From an uncultured Blautia sp. (lineage in GTDB: Bacteria > Bacillota > Clostridia > Lachnospirales > Lachnospiraceae), in contig CAKRVL010000019.1 of assembly GCA_934408705.1 (NCBI GenBank), forward strand, positions 1 to 39,204: a stretch of DNA of 39,204 bases, in the 5' to 3' direction. The notes beneath the pieces are model-generated. The model was given only the letters and a program-made list of their open reading frames with translations, was not told where the DNA came from and searched no databases. Made by a program: the position numbers and the translations under genes. Position 1 is the first letter of the stretch. Each line of letters starts with the position of its first letter. This document shows positions 32,907-39,204 of this stretch, piece after piece.

Positions 32907-33740
32907 TCAATATGGTATTTTTTTCACTTTTTTCTCCATTGCCAATAAAACATAATAGGGATTTACGCTTAGCTCCTTTATTCCCTGGGGATTTACATAG
33001 ATTCCAAGGTGAAGATGAACAGGAAATTTACCTGCTGTTCCTTTTTCACCGTATCCAGTGTTTCCCATAAATCCAAGGATCTGACCTGCCTCTACCTTTT
33101 CCCCAACCTGAAAATTCTTTTCATAGGATGCCAGATGAGCATAATAAAAATAACCTCCGTGAGGAGAACGGATTCCGATCCGGTATCCCCCGAGAGGAAG
33201 CCATCCGATTTTTTCCACATTGCCAGAGGTCATTGAGATCACAGGATAAAATCCGGATTGAGAAATTTTTCCAAAGAGATCACAGCCTTCGTGCTTCCGG
33301 CTTCCACCATAGCTTCGGTCTGCTCCGAAGGTGTTTTCGTAAAAAATCTCTTTAGAAATCTCTCTGTTCTTTCTGGCTGGAATGGGAAATACTTCCAAAT
33401 CTTTCCAGATCGCCAGATAGCAGCTTCTCAAAGCATAGTATGCTTCTGGTTTAAAACGTAGATAGGCTTCGTTACTTCCGGAAAGAACCTTTGGATGAAA
33501 TTTTCCATTTAGCATAGTTGCAGTAAGAAGATCGGCAAATTCTCTCTCAGTGTTCTCTTTATTCCGCAGCTCTGCGTAGAGCTCAGGTGTCAAAGCCTGT
33601 TCGCGAAAGTTCTCTGTAAAACAGATATCCGCTTTTAACAGGGAAGCCCGGCTTCTTTGCTGAATAAAATTCTGAAGCAAGGTAAGCAGAAGCAGAAGAA
33701 AAAACAGAAGGAGCAATTGTTTTCCGGTCTCTCTTTTCAT
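32907..33740 (-). CDS. M23-family (LytM-like) metallopeptidase, membrane-anchored
   Basis: 277 residues. An N-terminal membrane helix (about 9-24, LLLLFFLLLLLTLL) is followed by an extracellular stem. The peptidase M23 domain has zinc ligands in HEGCDLF (about 150-156) and HLHLG (about 241-245), with HGGYFYYAHL and VEAGQILGFMGNTG between them. All expected ligands are present, so it may be an active peptidoglycan endopeptidase; it resembles SpoIIQ/LytM-type proteins. GAGAGG precedes ATG 33740. It appears monocistronic, with a hairpin in its leader (33800-33833). Confidence 0.85.
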   Translation of the reverse strand: MKRETGKQLLLLFFLLLLLTLLQNFIQQRSRASLLKADICFTENFREQALTPELYAELRNKENTEREFADLLTATMLNGKFHPKVLSGSNEAYLRFKPEAYYALRSCYLAIWKDLEVFPIPARKNREISKEIFYENTFGADRSYGGSRKHEGCDLFGKISQSGFYPVISMTSGNVEKIGWLPLGGYRIGIRSPHGGYFYYAHLASYEKNFQVGEKVEAGQILGFMGNTGYGEKGTAGKFPVHLHLGIYVNPQGIKELSVNPYYVLLAMEKKVKKIPY

Positions 33741-33799
33741 GGCATTTCCTCTCTTTTAACATATGGAAAAAATGCAGAAGGCAGTTATTGCATAAAATG

Positions 33800-33833
33800 T
33801 CCTGCCATATATCAGAAATTCTGTCAGGCAGGA
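33800..33833 (-). promoter_or_regulatory. Leader hairpin upstream of the M23 peptidase gene
   Basis: TCCTGCC (33800-33806) and GGCAGGA (33827-33833) pair perfectly, and CAGAA/TTCTG form a second stem inside. On the minus strand only a short TTTT follows after two bases, so it may be a weak attenuator or a stable 5' structure. A loose TATTAT -10 box lies near 33848-33853. Confidence 0.35.
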
Positions 33834-33876
33834 TTCTAACCCTCAGATAATATATGAAGAAATGCATAAAATAGAA

Positions 33877-33919
33877 CAAAAAAATCAGCTGCACGGGAAA
33901 TATTTTCCTGTACAGCTGA
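33877..33919 (-). terminator. Intrinsic terminator of the pepD gene
   Basis: TCAGCTG (33885-33891) pairs with CAGCTGA (33913-33919), and the inner CGGGAAA/TTTTCCTG continues the stem. On the minus strand seven T follow. It lies 13 bp after the pepD stop. Confidence 0.9.
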
Positions 33920-33931
33920 CAATAGCAGTTA

Positions 33932-35383
33932 TCAATCCTTCAGATTCTTCAGAACTTCTGTAAGATACTCCCAAACACGTTTCACAGAGCACATATCCAG
34001 TCGTTCTTTATATGTGTGTATATCAAGAATATCCGGTCCCAGTGAGGTGCAATCCAGATTCTCTATTCTTTCGTAGAAAAGGCCGCATTCCAGGCCTGCA
34101 TGAATGGCAATTACGCTTAAATCTTTACCATACATGTTCTTATATACTTCTACCATTTTGTCGCGGAGGGGGGAATCTTTACGATATTCCCAGGCTGGAT
34201 AAGCCCCCTCTGTCTCATATTCGCCACCCAGAAATTCAGTCAGGTACTGAATTTTATGGGAAAGAGCTTCTTTTGCTGTTCCAACGGAGCTTCGGATGCT
34301 GGTCTGAACAAAGAGCTCATCTCTGTATAGCTTCAGAATTCCCGGATTGCAGGAGGTTTCTACCAGTCCCTCGATGGTGCCACTCATTTTCTTAACACCA
34401 AAAGGCATGTTCATTAAGTAAAAGATTACCTTCTCCTGACTGGTAGGATGGAGAACCTGGGCATCTTCATTACCTTCTTCTGTTATCTGAATAGTGATGT
34501 TATCATCGGTGCCGGTATATTCTGTCCGGAAATCATGCTGCATCTTTTGGGCAAGGTCTGTAATTGCATGGATTTCCTCAGGAAGGACAAGAATAGATGC
34601 CTCACATTCCTTCGTAATAACATTATCCTGCTGCCCTCCTTCCAGTTCTTTAAGGGCATAACCACATACATCTGCAAGCTCATAGAGAAACTGTCCCATA
34701 AGAATATTGGCATTTGCACGGCTTTTGTGAATTTCTGCGCCGGAATGGCCACCTGTAAGTCCACATATTTTTACAGACACTTTCCTGCCGGAGGCTTCCA
34801 CGCGCTGAACTGGAAGGTAAGAATTTCCGGCAATACCGCCAGCACAGCTTACCCACAGGCACCCCTCTTTCTCAGAATCAAGATTAATCATTCGTCTGCC
34901 TTCTAAAAGGCTGCAATCGAAACCATCTGCTCCCAGAAGCCCTGTCTCCTCATCTACAGTGAACACTACCTCTAGCGCGGGATGAGGTAAATCTGTGCTG
35001 TCAAGAAGTGCAAGTCCATAAGCAACTGCAATTCCGTCGTCTCCCCCAAGGGTAGTTCCTTCTGCTGATAAAAAACCATCCTTTACAACCAGCTTCAGCC
35101 CGTCCTTTGTGAAATCATGCTCTACCTCAGGTTTTTTGGCGCAAACCATATCCATATGTCCCTGAAGGATAACTGTAGGTGCATTTTCGTAACCGGGAGC
35201 AGCTGGCTTATAAATTACAACATTATTCATATCATCCTGCACATATTTTAAATCATGCTCCCTTGCAAAATCAACCAGATAATCACTGATCTGCTTGGTA
35301 TTTCCTGAGCCATGGGGAATTCTGCAGATTTCTTCAAAATAATGGAATACACTTTGTGGCTCGTAGTTCTCTAAAACTGCCAT
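33932..35383 (-). CDS. pepD: M20-family aminoacyl-histidine dipeptidase
   Basis: 483 residues. Metal-binding and catalytic motifs of PepD/M20C: LQGHMDMVCAKKP (His and catalytic Asp, about 78-90), GGDDGIAVAYGLALL (bridging Asp) and VFTVDEETGLLGADGF (catalytic Glu pair). A dimerisation domain follows (GGHSGAEIHKSRANAN), with a distal HAGLECGLF segment. It cleaves Xaa-His dipeptides such as carnosine in the cytoplasm. The start is ATG 35383 (MAVLENYEP): AGGAGG lies about 10 bp upstream, while the frame extends to 35407 across that site. It is divergent from ylbJ across a 100-bp AT-rich gap. Confidence 0.93.
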   Translation of the reverse strand: MAVLENYEPQSVFHYFEEICRIPHGSGNTKQISDYLVDFAREHDLKYVQDDMNNVVIYKPAAPGYENAPTVILQGHMDMVCAKKPEVEHDFTKDGLKLVVKDGFLSAEGTTLGGDDGIAVAYGLALLDSTDLPHPALEVVFTVDEETGLLGADGFDCSLLEGRRMINLDSEKEGCLWVSCAGGIAGNSYLPVQRVEASGRKVSVKICGLTGGHSGAEIHKSRANANILMGQFLYELADVCGYALKELEGGQQDNVITKECEASILVLPEEIHAITDLAQKMQHDFRTEYTGTDDNITIQITEEGNEDAQVLHPTSQEKVIFYLMNMPFGVKKMSGTIEGLVETSCNPGILKLYRDELFVQTSIRSSVGTAKEALSHKIQYLTEFLGGEYETEGAYPAWEYRKDSPLRDKMVEVYKNMYGKDLSVIAIHAGLECGLFYERIENLDCTSLGPDILDIHTYKERLDMCSVKRVWEYLTEVLKNLKD

Positions 35384-35483
35384 TAAAAAATTACCTCCTG
35401 GATTCATAGTGATTTATATTAAATTTGTAATTAAACCTGAATTTTAAATATATATTTTATATATAAGTTTTTGTGAGGTCATA

Positions 35484-36410
35484 ATGAAGAAAAAAATATC
35501 TTTGCTTCTCATTTTCCTGCTTCTGATTTTTCTTCTGTGCTTTCCTTCAGAAGCTCTCGCAGCATCCCAAGAGGGATTGCGATTATGGCTGGATACCCTT
35601 CTTCCAACCCTTCTGCCTTTTCTTATCCTTACAGGGATTCTTATCCGCACAGACAGGATTACGAAAATTTTACATCCAATTGCCCCTTTTTTCAAGGTGG
35701 TTTTCGGACTTTCTCCTGGAGGGGCTTATGTATTTATCCTGGGTATGCTTACAGGTTATCCAATGGGTGCAAAGCTGGCAGCAGATTTATATTATGCGGG
35801 AAAAATCAGCAGACAGGAAGCGGAATATTTACTAACCTTCTGTAATAATCCCAGTCCTGCTTTTCTGATTACTTACGTAGGAAGGATTTGCCTGGAAGGA
35901 AAAATACACACAAAAACTCTTATTGGAATATTATTATTGACAGATATGCTCTGTATGGCTTTTTTTCGGTTTGCAGTCTTTAGAAGAAAAGAACATAAGG
36001 AATTTTATTCCCCTAACCTCTTAGCTGTGGAAAATACAGACACTGGATTGTTACTGGATACAGTTATTATGAGTAGCTTTGAAACCATGACAAAGCTGGG
36101 GGGATATATACTTTTGTTCTCTGTTTTATCTGCGGCAGTCGGACATTTCTGGTTCCTTCCTGCTACCGGAAAATATATTTTTCTTAGCGCTCTGGAAATA
36201 ACCACAGGTCTGCATAGTCTGCAAACAGCTGACATTTCATATTCTTTTCGTGTATTTCTGGCCTTTTGCATGAGCGCATTTGGCGGTTTCTGCATCATGG
36301 CACAAACAAAAAGCGTACTTGGAAAAGAACTCTCCTTTCATCAGTACGCTTCTGCTAAATGTATGAATGCAGCTATTACGGCTATACTCACACTAATATT
36401 CTTATTATAA
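35484..36410 (+). CDS. ylbJ: YlbJ-type sporulation integral membrane protein
   Basis: 308 residues with about eight membrane helices. The nucleoside-recognition (Gate) fold is indicated by WLDTLLPTLLPFLILTGIL near the N-terminus and GMLTGYPMGAKLAADLYYAGKIS. FCNNPSPAFLITYVG and a second Gate-like stretch near 270 (FGGFCIMAQTKSVLGKEL) also match YlbJ. In Bacillus YlbJ is needed for proper spore formation. GAGGT lies just before ATG 35484. It is the only gene of its strand in this part and converges on the coiled-coil gene; no clear terminator is visible in the 30-bp gap. Confidence 0.88.
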   Translation: MKKKISLLLIFLLLIFLLCFPSEALAASQEGLRLWLDTLLPTLLPFLILTGILIRTDRITKILHPIAPFFKVVFGLSPGGAYVFILGMLTGYPMGAKLAADLYYAGKISRQEAEYLLTFCNNPSPAFLITYVGRICLEGKIHTKTLIGILLLTDMLCMAFFRFAVFRRKEHKEFYSPNLLAVENTDTGLLLDTVIMSSFETMTKLGGYILLFSVLSAAVGHFWFLPATGKYIFLSALEITTGLHSLQTADISYSFRVFLAFCMSAFGGFCIMAQTKSVLGKELSFHQYASAKCMNAAITAILTLIFLL

Positions 36411-36440
36411 AATATGATCTGCTAAATATAAGCTGCAGAA

Positions 36441-37076
36441 TTAGTTATCTCCGATCTCATCCAGCAGTGCTTCATCTTCCTTGGATGCATCTGCGTCAGC
36501 AGTCTGATAAGAACCAGACATAGCTGCTGCCTGAGCTGTCTGTGGTGCAAGCTCCTGACGGTTATGATTTACAACATCCATACAAGCCTGAAGAGCATCA
36601 ATAAATCCTTTATACTTGCCACCAGCATCTTCAAGTGTCTGTGTAAGAACAGAACCGATGTTCGCCATCATATCGTCTGTATATGTGATCGCACTGAGAC
36701 GAATGCTGTTAGCATCCTGTGTAGCAGAGTCAAGAATCTCCTGTGCCTGACGGTTCGCTGCGTTAATAGTCTCATTTGCCTGAGCATATGCCTTCTGCAT
36801 GATCTCATGCTGGGTAACAAGCTCCTGGGCTTTATTCTGTGCATCAGCGATCAGAGCGTCAGCCTTAGTCTGTGCATCCTCAAGGATAGCATCTTTATTG
36901 CTGATAATCTTCTGATAACGCTTAATCTCGTCCGGTGTCTTAAGACGAAGCTCACGAAGGAGTTCTTCAATCTCTTCCTTATTCACTACAATCTTAGTTG
37001 TAGAAAGTGGCTGGTATTTACAGCTGTCTACATACTCTTCGATTTCTTCAATGATCTGTTCAATTCTGCTGCTCAT
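36441..37076 (-). CDS. Coiled-coil protein, DivIVA/V-ATPase subunit-like
   Basis: 211 residues, soluble, with no signal peptide. It is Ala/Gln/Glu-rich with a long coiled coil (about 50-130: AILEDAQTKADALIADAQNK and QANETINAANRQAQEI), followed by a short helical region and an acidic tail. Proteins of this type are annotated variously as ATPase-like or DivIVA-domain in Clostridia; only the coiled coil can be seen. It follows coaD by 17 bp, the last gene of the mgsA-like/rsmD/coaD operon. A structural or cell-division scaffold role is a guess. Confidence 0.7.
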   Translation of the reverse strand: MSSRIEQIIEEIEEYVDSCKYQPLSTTKIVVNKEEIEELLRELRLKTPDEIKRYQKIISNKDAILEDAQTKADALIADAQNKAQELVTQHEIMQKAYAQANETINAANRQAQEILDSATQDANSIRLSAITYTDDMMANIGSVLTQTLEDAGGKYKGFIDALQACMDVVNHNRQELAPQTAQAAAMSGSYQTADADASKEDEALLDEIGDN

Positions 37077-37093
37077 AGTAAACTCTCCTTATT

Positions 37094-37582
37094 CTATTTC
37101 TTCAAATCGTGCATCTTCTTCTTAACAGCTTCGGTAATTTCTGGCGGAGCAAATTTACTCAAATCGCCATCATAGCCCGCTACCTCTTTCATAATAGTAG
37201 AGCTAAGGTATGCATATTCCAGGCTTGTCGTCAGAAACACGGTGTCAACATCCGGTGCAAGTACCCGGTTAGTCTGCGCCATCTGCAGTTCAAATTCGAA
37301 ATCTGTAACTGCACGAAGCCCACGCACGATTACCTGTGCATGATTTTCTCTGGCAAAGTTCACAGAAAGACCTTTAAATGCCTTGATTTCTACATTCTCC
37401 ATGTCTTTCGTTGCCTTTTCTAGTATATTAACACGTTCTTCAACAGAAAACAACGGACTTTTTGCAGAATTATGCAAAACTCCAACGATTACTTTGTCGA
37501 AAGATACGCTTGCCCGTCTGATTATGTCCAGATGACCATAAGTAGCCGGATCAAAACTTCCTGGATAAACAGCTATTACCAT
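37094..37582 (-). CDS. coaD: Phosphopantetheine adenylyltransferase
   Basis: 162 residues, full length. It transfers AMP to 4'-phosphopantetheine, the penultimate step of coenzyme A synthesis. The nucleotidyltransferase motif TYGH (14-17) follows YPGSFDP, and [21 protein letters not shown] binds substrate. [10 protein letters not shown] is the C-terminal family motif. It lies 9 bp after rsmD, a classic Firmicutes neighbourhood. Confidence 0.97.
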   Translation of the reverse strand: MVIAVYPGSFDPATYGHLDIIRRASVSFDKVIVGVLHNSAKSPLFSVEERVNILEKATKDMENVEIKAFKGLSVNFARENHAQVIVRGLRAVTDFEFELQMAQTNRVLAPDVDTVFLTTSLEYAYLSSTIMKEVAGYDGDLSKFAPPEITEAVKKKMHDLKK

Positions 37583-37591
37583 GTATTATTC

Positions 37592-38146
37592 TCACTTTCC
37601 CCGGCATAAAAAGATATGCTTGTTGGTTTTATATTCTTTGGAACGTAGCTGTCTGTAGCCTAAATCTTCCACATAACTAAAATCTGTAGCAAGGTCTGCT
37701 TCTATGACGATCAACGTATTCTCATCAAGAATACTGCTGGTCTCCAAGTATTCCAGCACCTGACGCTCCAGCTCATGATTATATGGCGGATCCATAAATA
37801 TGCAGTCAAAAATGCCCTTTCCCTCTAAAGAACGAAGGGCCTGCAGCACGTCCATGTTCAGCAGTTTACCACTATCTGCAAGTTTTGTAAATGTAAGATT
37901 TTCTCTTATGCAGGTACATGCCTTGGGGTTTTTCTCAACAAAAACAGCCTGAGCAGCTCCACGACTTAATGCTTCAATACCGATGGCGCCACTGCCGCTG
38001 AACAGATCCAGAAATCGACAGTCCAGAAGTTGAGGCTGAAGAATATTAAAAAGAGTTTCTTTGATGCGGTCTGTAGTGGGGCGTGTTTCCATACCCGGTA
38101 CAGTCTTAAGGTTTAGTCGCCTTGCTTTTCCTGCGATGACTCTCAT
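37592..38146 (-). CDS. rsmD: 16S rRNA (guanine966-N2)-methyltransferase
   Basis: 184 residues. The RsmD N-terminus MRVIAGKARRLNL and TRPTTDRIKETLFNIL precede SAM motif I FLDLFSGSGAIGIEALSRGA (about 45-64). The catalytic MDPPYNHE lies near 125. It methylates G966 of 16S rRNA. The start is ATG 38146, in an ATGA overlap with the upstream stop; the earlier TTG at 38164 overlaps the GGAG that would serve it. Confidence 0.94.
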   Translation of the reverse strand: MRVIAGKARRLNLKTVPGMETRPTTDRIKETLFNILQPQLLDCRFLDLFSGSGAIGIEALSRGAAQAVFVEKNPKACTCIRENLTFTKLADSGKLLNMDVLQALRSLEGKGIFDCIFMDPPYNHELERQVLEYLETSSILDENTLIVIEADLATDFSYVEDLGYRQLRSKEYKTNKHIFLCRGK

Positions 38147-38538
38147 TTCAGATTCAATCTCCAATCCAGATCACCACGAGCCAGTCCCAGAATAAGAAGC
38201 TCTGCTGTAGCAATATTGGTTGCTACAGGAATATTATACTGGTCACAGCGCTTAACAATTGCTGTGATGTCTGGTTCCTTCAGATCTATCATAACAGGAT
38301 TATAGAAAAGTATTACCATATCCAAATCCTGTCTCTCTACCATTTCCATGAACTGCTTATCGCCTCCGATACTGCCCGGTAAAAATTTATGGACATGAAG
38401 ACCGGTAGCTTCTTCAATTCGTCTTCCTGTAGTGCCGGTAGCATAAACCTCATGCTTAGCCAGGATGTTCTTATAAGCAATACAGAAATCTTCAATGAGA
38501 ACTTTTTTGCTATTATGTGCAATGATACCTAAGTTCAT
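38143..38538 (-). CDS. mgsA: Methylglyoxal-synthase-like protein with altered active site
   Basis: 131 residues with the MgsA fold landmarks GIIAHNSKK, YATGTTGRRIEEATG, LPGSIGGDKQ and NIPVATNIATAELLI. MgsA converts dihydroxyacetone phosphate to methylglyoxal. By alignment from memory to E. coli MgsA, His19 and catalytic Asp71 are kept (His8 and the Asp of GGDKQ) and Asp101 is kept. Asp20 and Asp91 become Asn, and His98 becomes Lys (YNPVMIDLKEPD instead of WDPLNAVPHDPD). It may be a divergent enzyme or a regulatory relative, so the symbol is tentative. GAGAGGTG precedes the ATG. It heads an operon with rsmD and coaD. Confidence 0.75.
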   Translation of the reverse strand: MNLGIIAHNSKKVLIEDFCIAYKNILAKHEVYATGTTGRRIEEATGLHVHKFLPGSIGGDKQFMEMVERQDLDMVILFYNPVMIDLKEPDITAIVKRCDQYNIPVATNIATAELLILGLARGDLDWRLNLK

Positions 38539-38575
38539 AGTTCACCTCTCCCATTTTTTTCTGTTTATGGTAATA

Positions 38576-38604
38576 AGTATAGCAAATCAACAAAAAAAGT
38601 GCAA
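38576..38604 (-). promoter_or_regulatory. Promoter of the mgsA-like/rsmD/coaD operon
   Basis: Minus strand: TTGCAC at 38599-38604 and TATACT at 38576-38581 with a 17-bp spacer; the leader is about 30 nt. Confidence 0.7.
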
Positions 38605-38874
38605 GAAAAACGTGTGAATATATACACAATTCATTATTTGTTAAGAATTTGTTTTTAAATGACGTATTGATTTATCTGGTTTTTTATATTTTATTGTGCA
38701 AATTAGCTCCGTATTCTACCGCTACGCTTCTTTTTTTAGTCTTATTACATGAAAATCCTTCTGTATAAATATATGAATACGCTCGATTTTCAAAATATCC
38801 ACACATTTAAAGATAAAATTCTCACAATTTCTTTTTATATGTAAAAAAAATATAACAACCACTTTTACACCATT
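38605..38874. other. AT-rich intergenic region without a gene
   Basis: About 270 bp of strongly AT-rich DNA between the mgsA promoter and the integrase remnant. I see no reading frame with a ribosome binding site, no structured RNA and no clear attachment-site repeat. As flank of a decayed integrase it may be leftover mobile-element DNA. Confidence 0.4.
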
Positions 38875-39174
38875 TTATTTCTCCATTTTCTTCATTTCAT
38901 CAAACAACTTATCATCAGAAACATGGCAATAGAGATTCATTGTCATTTGCAGTGAACTATGTCCCAGAATTCTCTGAAGTGTTTTAGGGGTCATATCATT
39001 TTCAATCACATTATGTATTGACTCAAGTATGACCATTTCATGAAAAGGCTGGTTCTTTTTAGATGGAAATACCAAATTCGTAAAATTTGTATCCTTATAT
39101 TTCTGCACTGTAGATGTATTTAATGTCTTTATGATACTGAGGATATCCCAGCAATACTTGCTATCCCTGATACC
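38875..39174 (-). pseudogene. Decayed tyrosine recombinase/integrase, C-terminal remnant
   Basis: The frame reads from a TAA at 39175-39177 to the stop at 38875. It contains TNLVFPSKKNQPFHEMVI, as in phage/ICE integrases, then IHNVIENDMTPKTLQRILGH with the catalytic GHSS histidine and the tyrosine in NLYCHVSDD. The segment that normally lies between IHNVI and ENDM, carrying the HxLRHT box with a catalytic arginine, is missing. The N-terminal domains are absent or out of frame, and two more stops (TAG, TGA) lie upstream in frame before the window ends. A GTG at 39108 could start a 77-residue product, but the protein cannot be an active recombinase. Confidence 0.75.
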
Positions 39175-39204
39175 TTATTCTTTCTACCAGCGTTTCCTTT
39201 TTCA

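Overview
The window looks like chromosome from a Firmicutes gut anaerobe, most likely a Lachnospiraceae member (Blautia/Dorea/Coprococcus-like). I infer this from the moderate-to-low GC, AGGAGG-type ribosome binding sites, consensus sigma-A promoters, a ylbJ-type sporulation gene, recU, the short HisG/HisZ pair and VanW. Almost everything is on the minus strand, so operons read from high to low coordinates. Only two plus-strand genes are convincing (11015-11536 and ylbJ at 35484-36410). The window contains no rRNA, tRNA, CRISPR array or intact transposon that I could see.

Layout from low to high coordinate. 1-113: start of a TPP riboswitch and its promoter, with the controlled gene outside the window. 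126-1458: an RsmJ-like rRNA methyltransferase and a NUDIX hydrolase. 1506-9372: a signalling and export cassette made of a response regulator and sensor kinase, then a lipoprotein, two ABC-2 permeases (one interrupted by an in-frame TGA), an ABC ATPase, a surface CARDB-like protein and a short MacB-like extracellular-domain protein. The same 11-bp-spaced direct repeat lies upstream of the regulator gene and of the lipoprotein gene. 9442-11536: an NSS-type sodium symporter and an unknown plus-strand gene. 11614-15245: an operon of a YitT-type membrane protein, an alpha/beta esterase and a condensation-like acyltransferase with a membrane tail. 15333-21645: a cobalamin-riboswitch operon encoding an 853-residue secreted multidomain protein and a BtuF/BtuC/BtuD-like importer. 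21667-27349: hisZ-hisG-hisD-hisB-hisI plus a VanW protein, from a consensus promoter. 27346-32885: a compact housekeeping operon (small alarmone synthetase, YgiQ radical SAM protein, unknown membrane protein, RluA-type pseudouridine synthase, signal peptidase I, RecU). 32907-36410: an M23 peptidase, a PepD-type dipeptidase and ylbJ. 36441-38604: a methylglyoxal-synthase-like gene, rsmD, coaD and a coiled-coil protein. The right edge holds a decayed tyrosine integrase.

The two most interesting blocks are these. (1) The cobalamin-riboswitch operon has as its first gene a secreted protein with three beta-type modules on proline-rich linkers, ending in a half-size copy of the substrate-binding protein encoded next to it. 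This suggests a Gram-positive extracellular B12-capture system. (2) The two-component/ABC cassette has a candidate regulator-binding repeat shared by both of its promoters. Functional names rest on motif recognition by eye; no database search was possible.
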